Shown piece by piece: positions 1 through 6,074 of a stretch of DNA of 6,074 bases. This DNA comes from an uncultured Candidatus Poseidoniales archaeon. GTDB lineage: Archaea > Thermoplasmatota > Poseidoniia > Poseidoniales > Thalassarchaeaceae. Under the pieces are notes generated by a model. The model did no database searches. It was not told where the DNA came from and saw only the letters and a program-made list of their open reading frames with translations. The position numbers were made by a program, and so were the translations under genes. The stretch's first letter is position 1. Each line of letters opens with the position of its first letter. Location of the stretch: the NCBI GenBank assembly GCA_950068635.1, contig CATMIM010000082.1:1-6074 (forward strand). Reading direction: 5' to 3'.

Positions 1-2
1 CG

Positions 3-1436
3 CGCGGCTCGCAGCTCGGGATGATACTCGCGGTATTTCTGCTGGGGTTCGCCCGCTTACTGTTCGGTGTGGATCCCGGGCTCGGCCTCTACGCCGAGAG
101 TCGGGAGCTCCTACCGTGGCTGCTGCTGGCGATCTCCTCCTTCCTGATCCTGACCGAGACGACCAGGCTCCCTTGGCCGGCATGGATGCGCGCCATGAGC
201 AGGTCGTGGAGTTTCCAGATCGCGGGTCGGACCATCGACCTGCGTTTCAGCGATGATTCGCGCATTGCCGGCATGCTGGCGGCAACCGGCTTCTTCCTGC
301 TGGCCGGGTTCTACGGCTGGGCTGTGTTCGAACTGCCGGGTCGCTCACCGGTCGGGATGCCGAACGCCACCATGCTGATGCCCGGGCTTGCCGGACTGTT
401 CGGAATCGCCAACCTGATCGACATCTACGTCACCACCTCCGAGATGCCCATCCAGGAGGATGACTGGGAGATGCCCGCGATCAAACCGCTGCTCATACCA
501 TGCTTCCTCTCCTCGATCTGCGCTTCCGTGATGGCCATCCTTCCCGGGATGACCGCCGCGCAGGCGACCGTGGTGGTGATGAGCGCGCGCAACTTGGTGG
601 GTAAATGGAGGGACCCCGACTACATTCCCGCCGACTTCGAATACGGCCCCGGACAGAAGGCGCACCCGGCGATGATGGCGATGGCGGCGCGTCAGGAGGC
701 TGAACAGGCGGCAGCAGGAGGACCTCCGCCGCTCGACCCCTCTTCACCACCCGTTGACTCCTCCGCCCCATCCGAGGCTGGGACCGGCGCACCTCTGCTG
801 GATGGAACCGAGCGTGACATCTACAGGGACGACGCAGGCACGCTGTCGCTGACCGGCGCTCCGCTCTCCGCCGATGAGGAGGCGATGCTGGCGAGCGCAC
901 GTTCGGAGGCGTTGACATCGCCCGACCTCGATCTCGAGGCGCAGTCCAAGCAGCAGGACCTCGAAGTGATCGCCATCCTCTCCGCGACGAACACCGCGGT
1001 CACGGTGATGGTGCTCGCCTTCCTCTACCTGGTGGGACGTCCGCGTTCAGGCGCCGCGCTGGCGCTGAACATGATGTATCCCATCGACCCGTGGACCGCC
1101 ATCGAGCCGCCACCCGATTTCATCCGCCTGCTGGCGGTGACGATAGGGGCTGGATTCATCGCCGTCCCGATCATGCTCAAGGTCGCCAAGGGGATGCTCA
1201 AGCTGCATGAGATCATCCCGCTGCGCAGCCTCGTGATGGGCGTGGTCGGGTTCGTCACGATCCTCGTCTGGCTCTCAACGGGGTGGATCGGCATAGGGGT
1301 GCTCATCACGGGCACGGTGATGGGGTTGATGCCGCCGAGAATAGGGATACGGCGAAGCCACGGGATGGGTATCATCCTCGTACCGATCATGATCTACACA
1401 TTCGCCTCAAGGGTCGACTCCTTCGGATTCACGTGA
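3..1436 (+). CDS. DUF112/TctA-like (COG1784 type) integral membrane protein, 5' end outside window
   Basis: The frame is open to the left edge, and the first in-frame ATG (21) has no ribosome binding site, so the true start is probably upstream. Numbering from that ATG (471 residues), hydrophobic segments lie near 1-15, 30-46, 83-103, 116-136, 157-188, 316-338, 368-388, 404-430 and 448-462. Family-like marks are LPGMT at 174-178, inside a glycine/alanine-rich membrane segment; ATNTAV at 322-327; GRPRSGAA at 339-346; and PPRIGIRRSHGMG at 438-450, near the C-terminus. These recall COG1784, the archaeal relative of the tripartite tricarboxylate transporter permease TctA (PF01970). That family normally has two repeats, each with an LPG motif; only the second is visible here, which agrees with a missing N-terminus. 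The substrate is unknown, and transport is inferred from the family only. Residues 195-313 form an unusual hydrophilic insert. The gene ends with TGA, 76 bases before the next start. Confidence 0.78.
   Translation, partial: RGSQLGMILAVFLLGFARLLFGVDPGLGLYAESRELLPWLLLAISSFLILTETTRLPWPAWMRAMSRSWSFQIAGRTIDLRFSDDSRIAGMLAATGFFLLAGFYGWAVFELPGRSPVGMPNATMLMPGLAGLFGIANLIDIYVTTSEMPIQEDDWEMPAIKPLLIPCFLSSICASVMAILPGMTAAQATVVVMSARNLVGKWRDPDYIPADFEYGPGQKAHPAMMAMAARQEAEQAAAGGPPPLDPSSPPVDSSAPSEAGTGAPLLDGTERDIYRDDAGTLSLTGAPLSADEEAMLASARSEALTSPDLDLEAQSKQQDLEVIAILSATNTAVTVMVLAFLYLVGRPRSGAALALNMMYPIDPWTAIEPPPDFIRLLAVTIGAGFIAVPIMLKVAKGMLKLHEIIPLRSLVMGVVGFVTILVWLSTGWIGIGVLITGTVMGLMPPRIGIRRSHGMGIILVPIMIYTFASRVDSFGFT
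603..959 (+). other. Hydrophilic Pro/Ala/Ser/Asp-rich insert within the membrane protein
   Basis: Residues 195-313 (numbered from the ATG at 21) separate the LPGMT membrane segment from the next segment, which starts at IAILSATNTAV. The stretch begins with a basic and aromatic part (KWRDPDYIP), passes through a Met/Ala-rich helix-like part (AMMAMAARQEAEQAAAGG), then a proline/serine-rich part (PPPLDPSSPPVDSSAP), and ends in an acidic helix-like part (SADEEAMLASARSEAL). No membrane segment can be placed here, so it should form one long loop. I recall this loop as much shorter in ordinary COG1784 proteins, so it may be a lineage-specific insertion. No known domain is recognised. Confidence 0.6.
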
Positions 1437-1475
1437 TAATTCACCTCGGCGAAGATGCTAATGGCACCGAGCCGC

Positions 1476-1498
1476 TGCGAGGTTCTCTGAACCTCGTA
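1476..1498 (+). promoter_or_regulatory. Leader hairpin immediately upstream of the ribosome binding site
   Basis: CGAGGTT (1478-1484) and AACCTCG (1490-1496) are perfect reverse complements around a five-base loop, CTCTG. A G-U pair (1477/1497) and a T-A pair (1476/1498) can extend the stem to nine pairs. The GGAGG ribosome binding site begins two bases after the stem. No T-run follows, so an intrinsic terminator for the upstream gene is not convincing. It could instead be a structured leader that affects access to the ribosome binding site, or chance in GC-rich DNA. Confidence 0.4.
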
Positions 1499-1499
1499 C

Positions 1500-1504
1500 G
1501 GAGG
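1500..1504 (+). promoter_or_regulatory. Shine-Dalgarno site GGAGG for the giant secreted protein
   Basis: GGAGG lies eight bases before the ATG at 1513 and five bases before the in-frame GTG at 1510. The two candidate starts are adjacent codons (GTGATG). The eight-base spacing is the more usual one, so ATG 1513 is preferred. The choice changes the protein by one residue only. Confidence 0.75.
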
Positions 1505-1512
1505 CACGCGTG

Positions 1513-1596
1513 ATGACCGCCCGAAACTGTATCGCCACCTTGTTGTTGATTCTGACGCTGATGCTGTCCGCGAATGGCCCGTTCTTGTCAGCCGCA
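1513..1596 (+). other. Sec-type signal peptide
   Basis: Residues 1-28 have a short basic start (Arg4), a hydrophobic core CIATLLLILTLML and a polar end PFLSAA, followed by PTEPAEAGA. Ser26-Ala27-Ala28 fits the small-residue rule at -3 and -1. There is no twin-arginine pair. No lipobox-like cysteine sits at the cleavage point (Cys6 lies before the core), so signal peptidase I export is the simplest reading. Confidence 0.85.
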
Positions 1597-4500
1597 CCAA
1601 CTGAACCCGCTGAAGCGGGTGCACGCTCTACGGCGTGCAGTGGAAGCATCTGTCTCTCGGAACTACACGTCAACGCCGCTGGACAGGCGGAGACGAGCGC
1701 GGTCGGACCGTCTGATTGGACGACCGGGGAATGGGTCGAGATCTACAACTCGGGTACATCCTCTGTGGATCTCTCGGGCTGGTCGGTGGCCGACCACTAC
1801 TCACGCGGCATGAACTTCAGCACGAGCACCATCGTCTGGCCGACCAATCCTTCGAACGCGGTGATCGGGGCTGGGGCGTACATGGTCATCGCTCGCAACG
1901 GTGATGGGCAGAGTTGTGGTTTCTGCATGACCAACAGCGCAGGTGTCGTCGAACTGGTCGACGGTTCGAGTACACAAGTTCATTCAGGAACATGGAGCTC
2001 ATATTCCGCGGAAGGCAAGACACGCATCGAGAAGCCGGGCGACCCTGCGGCGGAATGGATCGAATCGAATGGCCTCACCGCCGGCCAGCCGAACGGTGGA
2101 GGCAGCACCGGACCGACGTGGTCGACCAGCGACCTGCGCATCTCCGAGTTGCTCCCCGACGCCTGGCCCTCCTACGACAACGACACCTACCCCGGCGGTG
2201 AATGGCTGGAGATCGAGAACACCGGCAGCGCGGCCATCGACCTCACCAACTGGTCCGTGGAGGACAGCACCGGCAATACCCTGCAGATCAACGCCACCCA
2301 CCTGATCGGCGCCGCCCAGAGCATGCTCATCGAGGCAGGTGTCTTCCGCGTGGTGGCCGTCAACGGAGCGCGCACCTACGGCCTGTTCAACAACGCGGCC
2401 GGCAGCGAATCGGCCTTCCTCATCAACCCGGACGGCGACTTCGTCTCCGGCGCCAACTACACCGGCCCGACCCGCATGGGTCACGCCTACATCGCCCCGA
2501 TGATCGGCTCGGGCGACTGGGTCACTGCTCTGTGGCCCACCCCTGGTGCCGCCAACGCCGTGCTCATCAACGCCACCTCCGAGGTGCAGATCAACGAAGT
2601 GATGGTCAACAGCACGGCGACCTGGGGTGGCTATCCCTACGGCGAGTGGGTCGAACTCTATCACGCCGGCAGCGGCAGCAGCATCGATATGTCCGGTTGG
2701 AAGATGTTCAGCGGCACCGGACAGAGCGTGAACGTGACCGACCTCATCGTCGACCGCAGTTCGGGTGCGGGTTCCCTGATCGCCGTCGACGAGTACGTCG
2801 TGGTCGATTTCCCACCGGCGACCGCCATGCTGGTGATCAACAGCGACCAGTTGTCGCTGGTGAACTCGCAAGGAGGCATCACCCAGACGGTCGAGTGGGG
2901 GGCGAACCCCGGCCAGAACAAGAGCATCATCCCGTATGACCCGGAAGATGTGACACAACCGTGGATCGTCTCCGGCTGGCAGACGCCGGCAGCCCCCAAC
3001 CCGAACCAGTTGACGGGCTCGGTCAACACCTCGACCGACCTGCGCATCTCCGAGATCATGGGCAACCCGTCGGGCAGCGACAGCAACACGTATCCTGAGG
3101 GTGAGTGGGTCGAACTCGTGAACATCGGCAATGACACCCTCTCATTCGAGGATTGGCGACTCAAGGACGGGCGCAACGTATCGCTGCACTTCAACGCCAA
3201 CAGCATTCCCGGACTCGATGGGGCAGACCCGCTCGCCTGGGAGTTGGAGGCGGGCGAATTCGTGGTCGTATGGCGCAACGGTAGCGGCATGAGCCTGCAG
3301 AACGGTGGGGACCTCCTGAGCCTCGTGAACCCCGATGGCGAGGTGACCCATCAGGTGACCTGGGACATCACCCCGATGAACGGAACCGTGGTTCAGGGCG
3401 TGGCCATCGAAGACGATTGGGTACCCTCACCCCATCCCACTCCCGGAGCAGAGAACCCTGCGTTCACCCAACCGTACACCGGCTCGACTTCGGTGGAGAT
3501 AAGCGAGGTGATGGCACAGTGCAGCGCAGGCACCCTGGCACTCGACGGGGACTGGCTGGAGTTGCACAACACAGGACTGACCGTGGTGAACATCTCCCGC
3601 TGGTTAGTGGCGAATGACAACAACGAGGCGATCGCCATCCGCGACATCTTCGCGCTGCACTTCAGCGATGGCGCCATCGATTCGGCCCACCCGTGGTGGT
3701 CGCTGGCGGCGGATGGATATGTGGTCATCAAGCCGGAGAACAACGGATTCCTCTCCAACTTCAACGAGCAGATCGATCTCTTGGACCCTAATCTGAACAA
3801 GCGCCAGGAAGTGCACTGGTCGACCACTGAGAACTGCCGCAGCATCGAGGGCGACGCCAGCAACTGGGTCGATGACTGGACGGACACGATGTGGCCGACT
3901 CCTGGTGAAGAAAACCCGGTCCCGCAACCATGGGATGGGACGGACCCGGTGTTGTTCACGCGCATCATGCCCGGTCAGATCAGCGGGCGGGACAATGAGT
4001 TCTTCGAGATCACCAACATGGGCGATTCCAACGTCCAGCTGCTCGGCTGGAAGTTCGTGCGCATCAAGTCGGATGGGTCCAGCAACGACGGCACCTTCAG
4101 TGCCATCGGCCTCGGCCCGGGACAGTCGGTGGTAATCAGCCAGTCAGCGACCAACCTCTCCGAGGATGGCGGCATCGATGCGCTCGAGGGCAACGACGTT
4201 CTCGACTACCTGCCGTGGATGTACGACGCTGGCTCTTCGCTGCAGCTCGTGTCCCCTGACGGCACTATCGCCGACACCGTGGTGTATGCAGGCGGGCTCG
4301 CCAGCGTCGAGGGCTGGTCAGGCCCAGCGGTGAGCACACCACCGGCGACCTTCAATGGACTCGTGTTCATGCGCGGAGACGGCTGCAACTCGATGCCGGA
4401 CACGAACACCAGCGCCGACTGGGAGGTGCGTTGGCTGCGGCTTGGGGCCAGCCTGTTCTGTGATTCAGGCGACTTCTCCACCAGCGGTTCCATGACTCCG

Positions 4501-6074
4501 ATGGTCTCGCCCGACGGCAGCCTCGACCAGATGCTCAACTGGCTCGACGCCACCACGGACTCACTGCACCTGCACGTCTACGAACTGATGAGCGACGACC
4601 TGGTCGCAAAACTGGTCGAACTCGCGAATGCCGACATCGATGTCACCGTGGTGCTCGAGGAGGACCCACTCGAGCAGGGCGATGACCTGCGCAACGTGCG
4701 CGGCTACGCATACGACTTGGACGCAGGCGGCGTCGACGTCTACTGGATGGGCAACCCTCAGGGCAACGACGCTCCACCCTCGCCCTACTCTTACATCCAT
4801 AGCAAGGTGGCGGTTCGCGATGAGACAAGCGTGTGGATCGGTTCTGGCAATTGGAAGACGAGCATGTTCCCGCCCGCTGACTGGTCCTCGAATCGTGACT
4901 GGGGGGTGTTCATCGACTCACCCGATATCGCGCAGTTGGTACTGACGCGGATGCTATGGGATGAGAATAGCAGCCACCCACACCTGCTCGACTACGACCC
5001 GAACGACCCGGTCACCGGGCGCCCCTACGGATGGTATCCCAGTACTGCCTCCGAATACGACCCGGTCCCCTCCACCATCCCCATCCCGACCATCACCGGT
5101 GACTTCGACGGTCAGGTGTTCACCTGCCCTGATGACTGCATAGGGGGCATCGTCGACCTGTTGGATTCGGCTGATACGTCGATCGAACTCTCGTTGCAGG
5201 GCTTCGACATGGGTTGGCATTGGGGCTGGGGTGACAACCCGCTGGTGGCGGCGCTCGAGCGGGCGCTCGCGCGCGGAGTCCAGGTTCGCCTGCTCATCAA
5301 CGGCTACTACGTCTGGGCCGACCCCGACATCCGAGCAACCGCGGACCACTTCAACAACGAGTGGAACCGCACTCGTGGATGGGACGCCACCGCCATCCTG
5401 ATGGCGCCGGGGGAGCGCATCATCAAACTGCACAACAAGGGCGTGATCGTGGACGGTGAGTCGGTGCTCATCTCTTCCATCAACTGGAACTCGAACGCCA
5501 TCCTGCGCAACCGCGAGATGGGCATCGTCATCCACAACGCGGAGTTGACCCAGTTCTACCTCGACTCGTTCGAAGAGGACTGGAACCGAGTGGACTCATC
5601 CACAGACACCGACGGTGACAACATGCCGGATGCGTGGGAGATCGCTAACGGCCTGAATCGTACCTCATCCATCGTTCCGGGAAGCAGCGCACCCGAGCAG
5701 GCGCACGACTTCGACAATGACGGGCTGGACAACCTGCGCGAGTACAACGTCAGCGGCAACCCGCTCTCCAACGACACCGACCAGGACTGCATCTCGGACC
5801 TCGACGAACTGGTGTTCGCCGCGCTGATGGACATCGAGCAGAGTCTGGCGATGACCAGCCAGGACGCCGACGCCAACGGCGTGGCCGACTCCGACAGCAC
5901 CCACACCCTGATCCTGACCTACAACGACAAGAACCAGGTGGTAAGGGACCTGTACTGGACCCAGACTTTCGTGGGCCAGAACGACTCGGACAACCTGCTG
6001 GAGGCCGGAGAGAAGGTGGAGCTGAACGTGCGGCTGACCGGTCTGTCCAGCTCCTTCCCGGTGCTGGGGGATAC
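1513..6074 (+). CDS. Giant secreted protein: six lamin-tail domains, phospholipase D pair, Ca-binding loops; 3' end outside window
   Basis: The frame runs 1,520 codons from ATG 1513 to the right edge with no stop. A Sec signal peptide spans residues 1-28 (TARN, a Leu-rich core, then LSAA as a likely cleavage site). Six lamin-tail-like domains follow at about 45-196, 207-349, 356-499, 509-650, 659-802 and 813-983. Phospholipase D half-domains lie at about 993-1152 (His1096, Lys1098, Asp1103; GSGNW 1110-1114) and 1196-1359 (His1307, Lys1309, Asp1314; SSINW 1321-1325). Residues 1365-1461 hold four Asp-rich Ca-binding-type loops, and 1462 onward starts a beta domain resembling archaellins. Both HKD motifs are intact, so phosphodiester hydrolysis or transfer through a covalent phospho-histidine is expected; whether the substrate is nucleic acid or phospholipid cannot be read from the sequence. 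It probably acts outside the cell, with the lamin-tail array as a stalk or binding region. Surface anchoring, if any, lies beyond the window. Confidence 0.93.
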   Translation, partial: MTARNCIATLLLILTLMLSANGPFLSAAPTEPAEAGARSTACSGSICLSELHVNAAGQAETSAVGPSDWTTGEWVEIYNSGTSSVDLSGWSVADHYSRGMNFSTSTIVWPTNPSNAVIGAGAYMVIARNGDGQSCGFCMTNSAGVVELVDGSSTQVHSGTWSSYSAEGKTRIEKPGDPAAEWIESNGLTAGQPNGGGSTGPTWSTSDLRISELLPDAWPSYDNDTYPGGEWLEIENTGSAAIDLTNWSVEDSTGNTLQINATHLIGAAQSMLIEAGVFRVVAVNGARTYGLFNNAAGSESAFLINPDGDFVSGANYTGPTRMGHAYIAPMIGSGDWVTALWPTPGAANAVLINATSEVQINEVMVNSTATWGGYPYGEWVELYHAGSGSSIDMSGWKMFSGTGQSVNVTDLIVDRSSGAGSLIAVDEYVVVDFPPATAMLVINSDQLSLVNSQGGITQTVEWGANPGQNKSIIPYDPEDVTQPWIVSGWQTPAAPNPNQLTGSVNTSTDLRISEIMGNPSGSDSNTYPEGEWVELVNIGNDTLSFEDWRLKDGRNVSLHFNANSIPGLDGADPLAWELEAGEFVVVWRNGSGMSLQNGGDLLSLVNPDGEVTHQVTWDITPMNGTVVQGVAIEDDWVPSPHPTPGAENPAFTQPYTGSTSVEISEVMAQCSAGTLALDGDWLELHNTGLTVVNISRWLVANDNNEAIAIRDIFALHFSDGAIDSAHPWWSLAADGYVVIKPENNGFLSNFNEQIDLLDPNLNKRQEVHWSTTENCRSIEGDASNWVDDWTDTMWPTPGEENPVPQPWDGTDPVLFTRIMPGQISGRDNEFFEITNMGDSNVQLLGWKFVRIKSDGSSNDGTFSAIGLGPGQSVVISQSATNLSEDGGIDALEGNDVLDYLPWMYDAGSSLQLVSPDGTIADTVVYAGGLASVEGWSGPAVSTPPATFNGLVFMRGDGCNSMPDTNTSADWEVRWLRLGASLFCDSGDFSTSGSMTPMVSPDGSLDQMLNWLDATTDSLHLHVYELMSDDLVAKLVELANADIDVTVVLEEDPLEQGDDLRNVRGYAYDLDAGGVDVYWMGNPQGNDAPPSPYSYIHSKVAVRDETSVWIGSGNWKTSMFPPADWSSNRDWGVFIDSPDIAQLVLTRMLWDENSSHPHLLDYDPNDPVTGRPYGWYPSTASEYDPVPSTIPIPTITGDFDGQVFTCPDDCIGGIVDLLDSADTSIELSLQGFDMGWHWGWGDNPLVAALERALARGVQVRLLINGYYVWADPDIRATADHFNNEWNRTRGWDATAILMAPGERIIKLHNKGVIVDGESVLISSINWNSNAILRNREMGIVIHNAELTQFYLDSFEEDWNRVDSSTDTDGDNMPDAWEIANGLNRTSSIVPGSSAPEQAHDFDNDGLDNLREYNVSGNPLSNDTDQDCISDLDELVFAALMDIEQSLAMTSQDADANGVADSDSTHTLILTYNDKNQVVRDLYWTQTFVGQNDSDNLLEAGEKVELNVRLTGLSSSFPVLGD
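2130..2148 (+). repeat. 19-bp exact repeat, copy 1 (start of lamin-tail unit 2)
   Basis: The 19 bases encoding DLRISE plus the preceding base are identical to 3036-3054. They sit at the same point in units 2 and 4, at the first strand of the domain, each preceded within a few bases by TCGACC. The match is best explained by conserved protein sequence with shared codon choice, or by local gene conversion between units. Confidence 0.7.
3036..3054 (+). repeat. 19-bp exact repeat, copy 2 (start of lamin-tail unit 4)
   Basis: This is identical to 2130-2148 and occupies the equivalent position in lamin-tail unit 4. A second short match joins units 3 and 4: 15 identical bases encoding EWVEL at 2644-2658 and 3103-3117. 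Confidence 0.7.
4489..4968 (+). other. Phospholipase D half-domain 1 (HKD motif intact)
   Basis: Residues 993-1152 start with the usual opening strand and helix (MVSPDGSLDQMLNWLDA), followed by DSLHLHVYEL and a strand DVTVVLEEDP. The catalytic motif IHSKVAVRD (His1096, Lys1098, Asp1103) is followed by GSGNW and then SNRD at the place where the family usually has NxE. All expected catalytic residues are present. The pair with half-domain 2 would form one active site. Confidence 0.9.
5098..5589 (+). other. Phospholipase D half-domain 2 (HKD motif intact)
   Basis: Residues 1196-1359 contain the opening CPDDCIGGIVDLLDSADTS, strand IELSLQGFDM, helix PLVAALERALARGV, strand VRLLING, then the catalytic motif LHNKGVIVD (His1307, Lys1309, Asp1314). 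SSINWNSNAILRNREMG follows and matches the family's xSxNW and NxE elements. The two histidines are 211 residues apart, a normal distance for a two-motif PLD enzyme. Cys1205 and Cys1209 form a CxxxC pair that could make a disulfide near the domain start. Confidence 0.92.
5605..5895 (+). other. Asp-rich Ca-binding loops, thrombospondin type 3-like
   Basis: Four loops are visible: DTDGDNMPDAWE (from residue 1365), DFDNDGLDNLREY (from 1399), DTDQDCISDLDE (from 1421) and DADANGVADSDS (from 1451). The alternating Asp/Asn pattern followed by an acidic helix start resembles thrombospondin type 3 or EF-hand-like Ca2+ sites. Such segments commonly act as rigid calcium-dependent spacers in secreted prokaryotic proteins. 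Here they separate the enzyme part from a further beta domain. Confidence 0.8.
5896..6074 (+). other. Start of a beta domain resembling the archaellin C-terminal domain (partial)
   Basis: Residues 1462 to the window edge read STHTLILTYNDKNQV and later NDSDNLLEAGEKVELNVRL, then TGLSSSF. The pattern D-x-D-N-L-L-E-x-G-E-K-x-E-[IL]-x-[VI]-x-L is one I associate with archaellins and related archaeal surface proteins. Only about 59 residues are visible, so a generic immunoglobulin-like or CARDB-like domain is a fair alternative. Confidence 0.4.

Larger units (their letters stand above)
1645..4461 (+). repeat. Array of six divergent lamin-tail (LTD) protein domains
   Basis: Each unit carries a strand like G-[ED]-W-[VL]-E-[ILV]-x-[NH]-x-G, a following strand with x-x-W (SGWSV, TNWSV, SGWKM, EDWRL, SRWLV, LGWKF), a V-V-x-strand, an L-V-x-x-D/N-G strand, and in most units an end like P-T-P-G-x-x-N. 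The first core strand falls at residues 72, 229, 377, 530, 679 and 828, a spacing of 148-157. Unit 6 is the most divergent (NEFFEITNMG) and has a longer tail, to about 983. At DNA level the units are mostly diverged, so this is an old protein repeat with little sign of recent tandem duplication. Bacterial and archaeal LTDs are commonly found in secreted proteins beside hydrolases and nucleases. Confidence 0.88.

Noticed and set aside
21..23. ATG at 21 as the real start of the membrane protein
   Set aside because: The frame is open to the left edge, no ribosome binding site precedes this ATG, and the first of the two family repeats with its LPG motif is missing. The start is more likely upstream.
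1433..1443. AT-rich patch GTGATAATTCA as a promoter element (TATA-like)
   Set aside because: It is the most AT-rich spot before the giant gene and its distance would allow a start in the gap, but no BRE-like or -35-like partner is clear and it overlaps the upstream stop codon. The evidence is too weak to call.
1476..1498. Intrinsic terminator for the upstream gene
   Set aside because: The stem is real but no T-run follows, and the ribosome binding site of the next gene begins two bases later.
2202..2939. Same-strand open frame of 245 codons in another reading frame
   Set aside because: The translation is Arg/His/Gln-rich with no fold-like pattern, while the frame starting at 1513 carries clear domains through the same bases.
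1999..2958. Long antisense open frame of 319 codons
   Set aside because: It lies entirely opposite the lamin-tail array, is rich in Gly/Val/His/Asp runs typical of the reverse strand of GC-rich codons, and shows no recognisable domain or ribosome binding site. It is a shadow of the main gene.
5254..5281. GC-rich partly palindromic stretch in the PLD part (GCGCTCGAGC and GCGCTCGCGCGC)
   Set aside because: It is explained by coding for an Ala/Leu/Arg-rich helix (ALERALARG) with GC-rich codons; no regulatory meaning is indicated.

Overview
The window is GC-rich and almost entirely coding on the + strand. It holds two genes, both cut by the window edges, separated by a 76-base gap. There are no RNA genes, mobile elements, CRISPR arrays or tandem DNA repeats that I can support.

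Organism: the best guess is an archaeon, most likely a marine Poseidoniia (Marine Group II type) lineage with high GC. The first gene resembles the archaeal COG1784 branch of the DUF112/TctA membrane proteins. The second is a very long, acidic secreted protein that combines lamin-tail domains, phospholipase D modules and Asp-rich Ca-binding loops, and it ends (in the window) with a stretch resembling the beta domain of archaellins. This is inference from protein style. Haloarchaea, or a bacterium with similar secreted proteins, are not excluded.

Layout: positions 3-1436 encode the C-terminal 477 residues of a multi-spanning membrane protein whose N-terminus lies upstream. It carries a striking hydrophilic insert of about 120 residues. 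Positions 1437-1512 are non-coding and contain a perfect 7-bp hairpin placed directly before a GGAGG ribosome binding site. From 1513 to the right edge (6074) there is one uninterrupted frame of 1,520 codons that continues beyond the window.

The giant protein reads in order: Sec signal peptide; six lamin-tail-like domains at a regular spacing of about 150 residues; two phospholipase D half-domains, each with an intact HxKx4D motif; four Asp-rich thrombospondin-type-3-like loops; and the start of a further beta domain. It is best explained as an exported or cell-surface phosphodiesterase (nuclease or phospholipase) carried on a long adhesive or binding stalk. No functional link between the two genes is evident beyond shared orientation and closeness.
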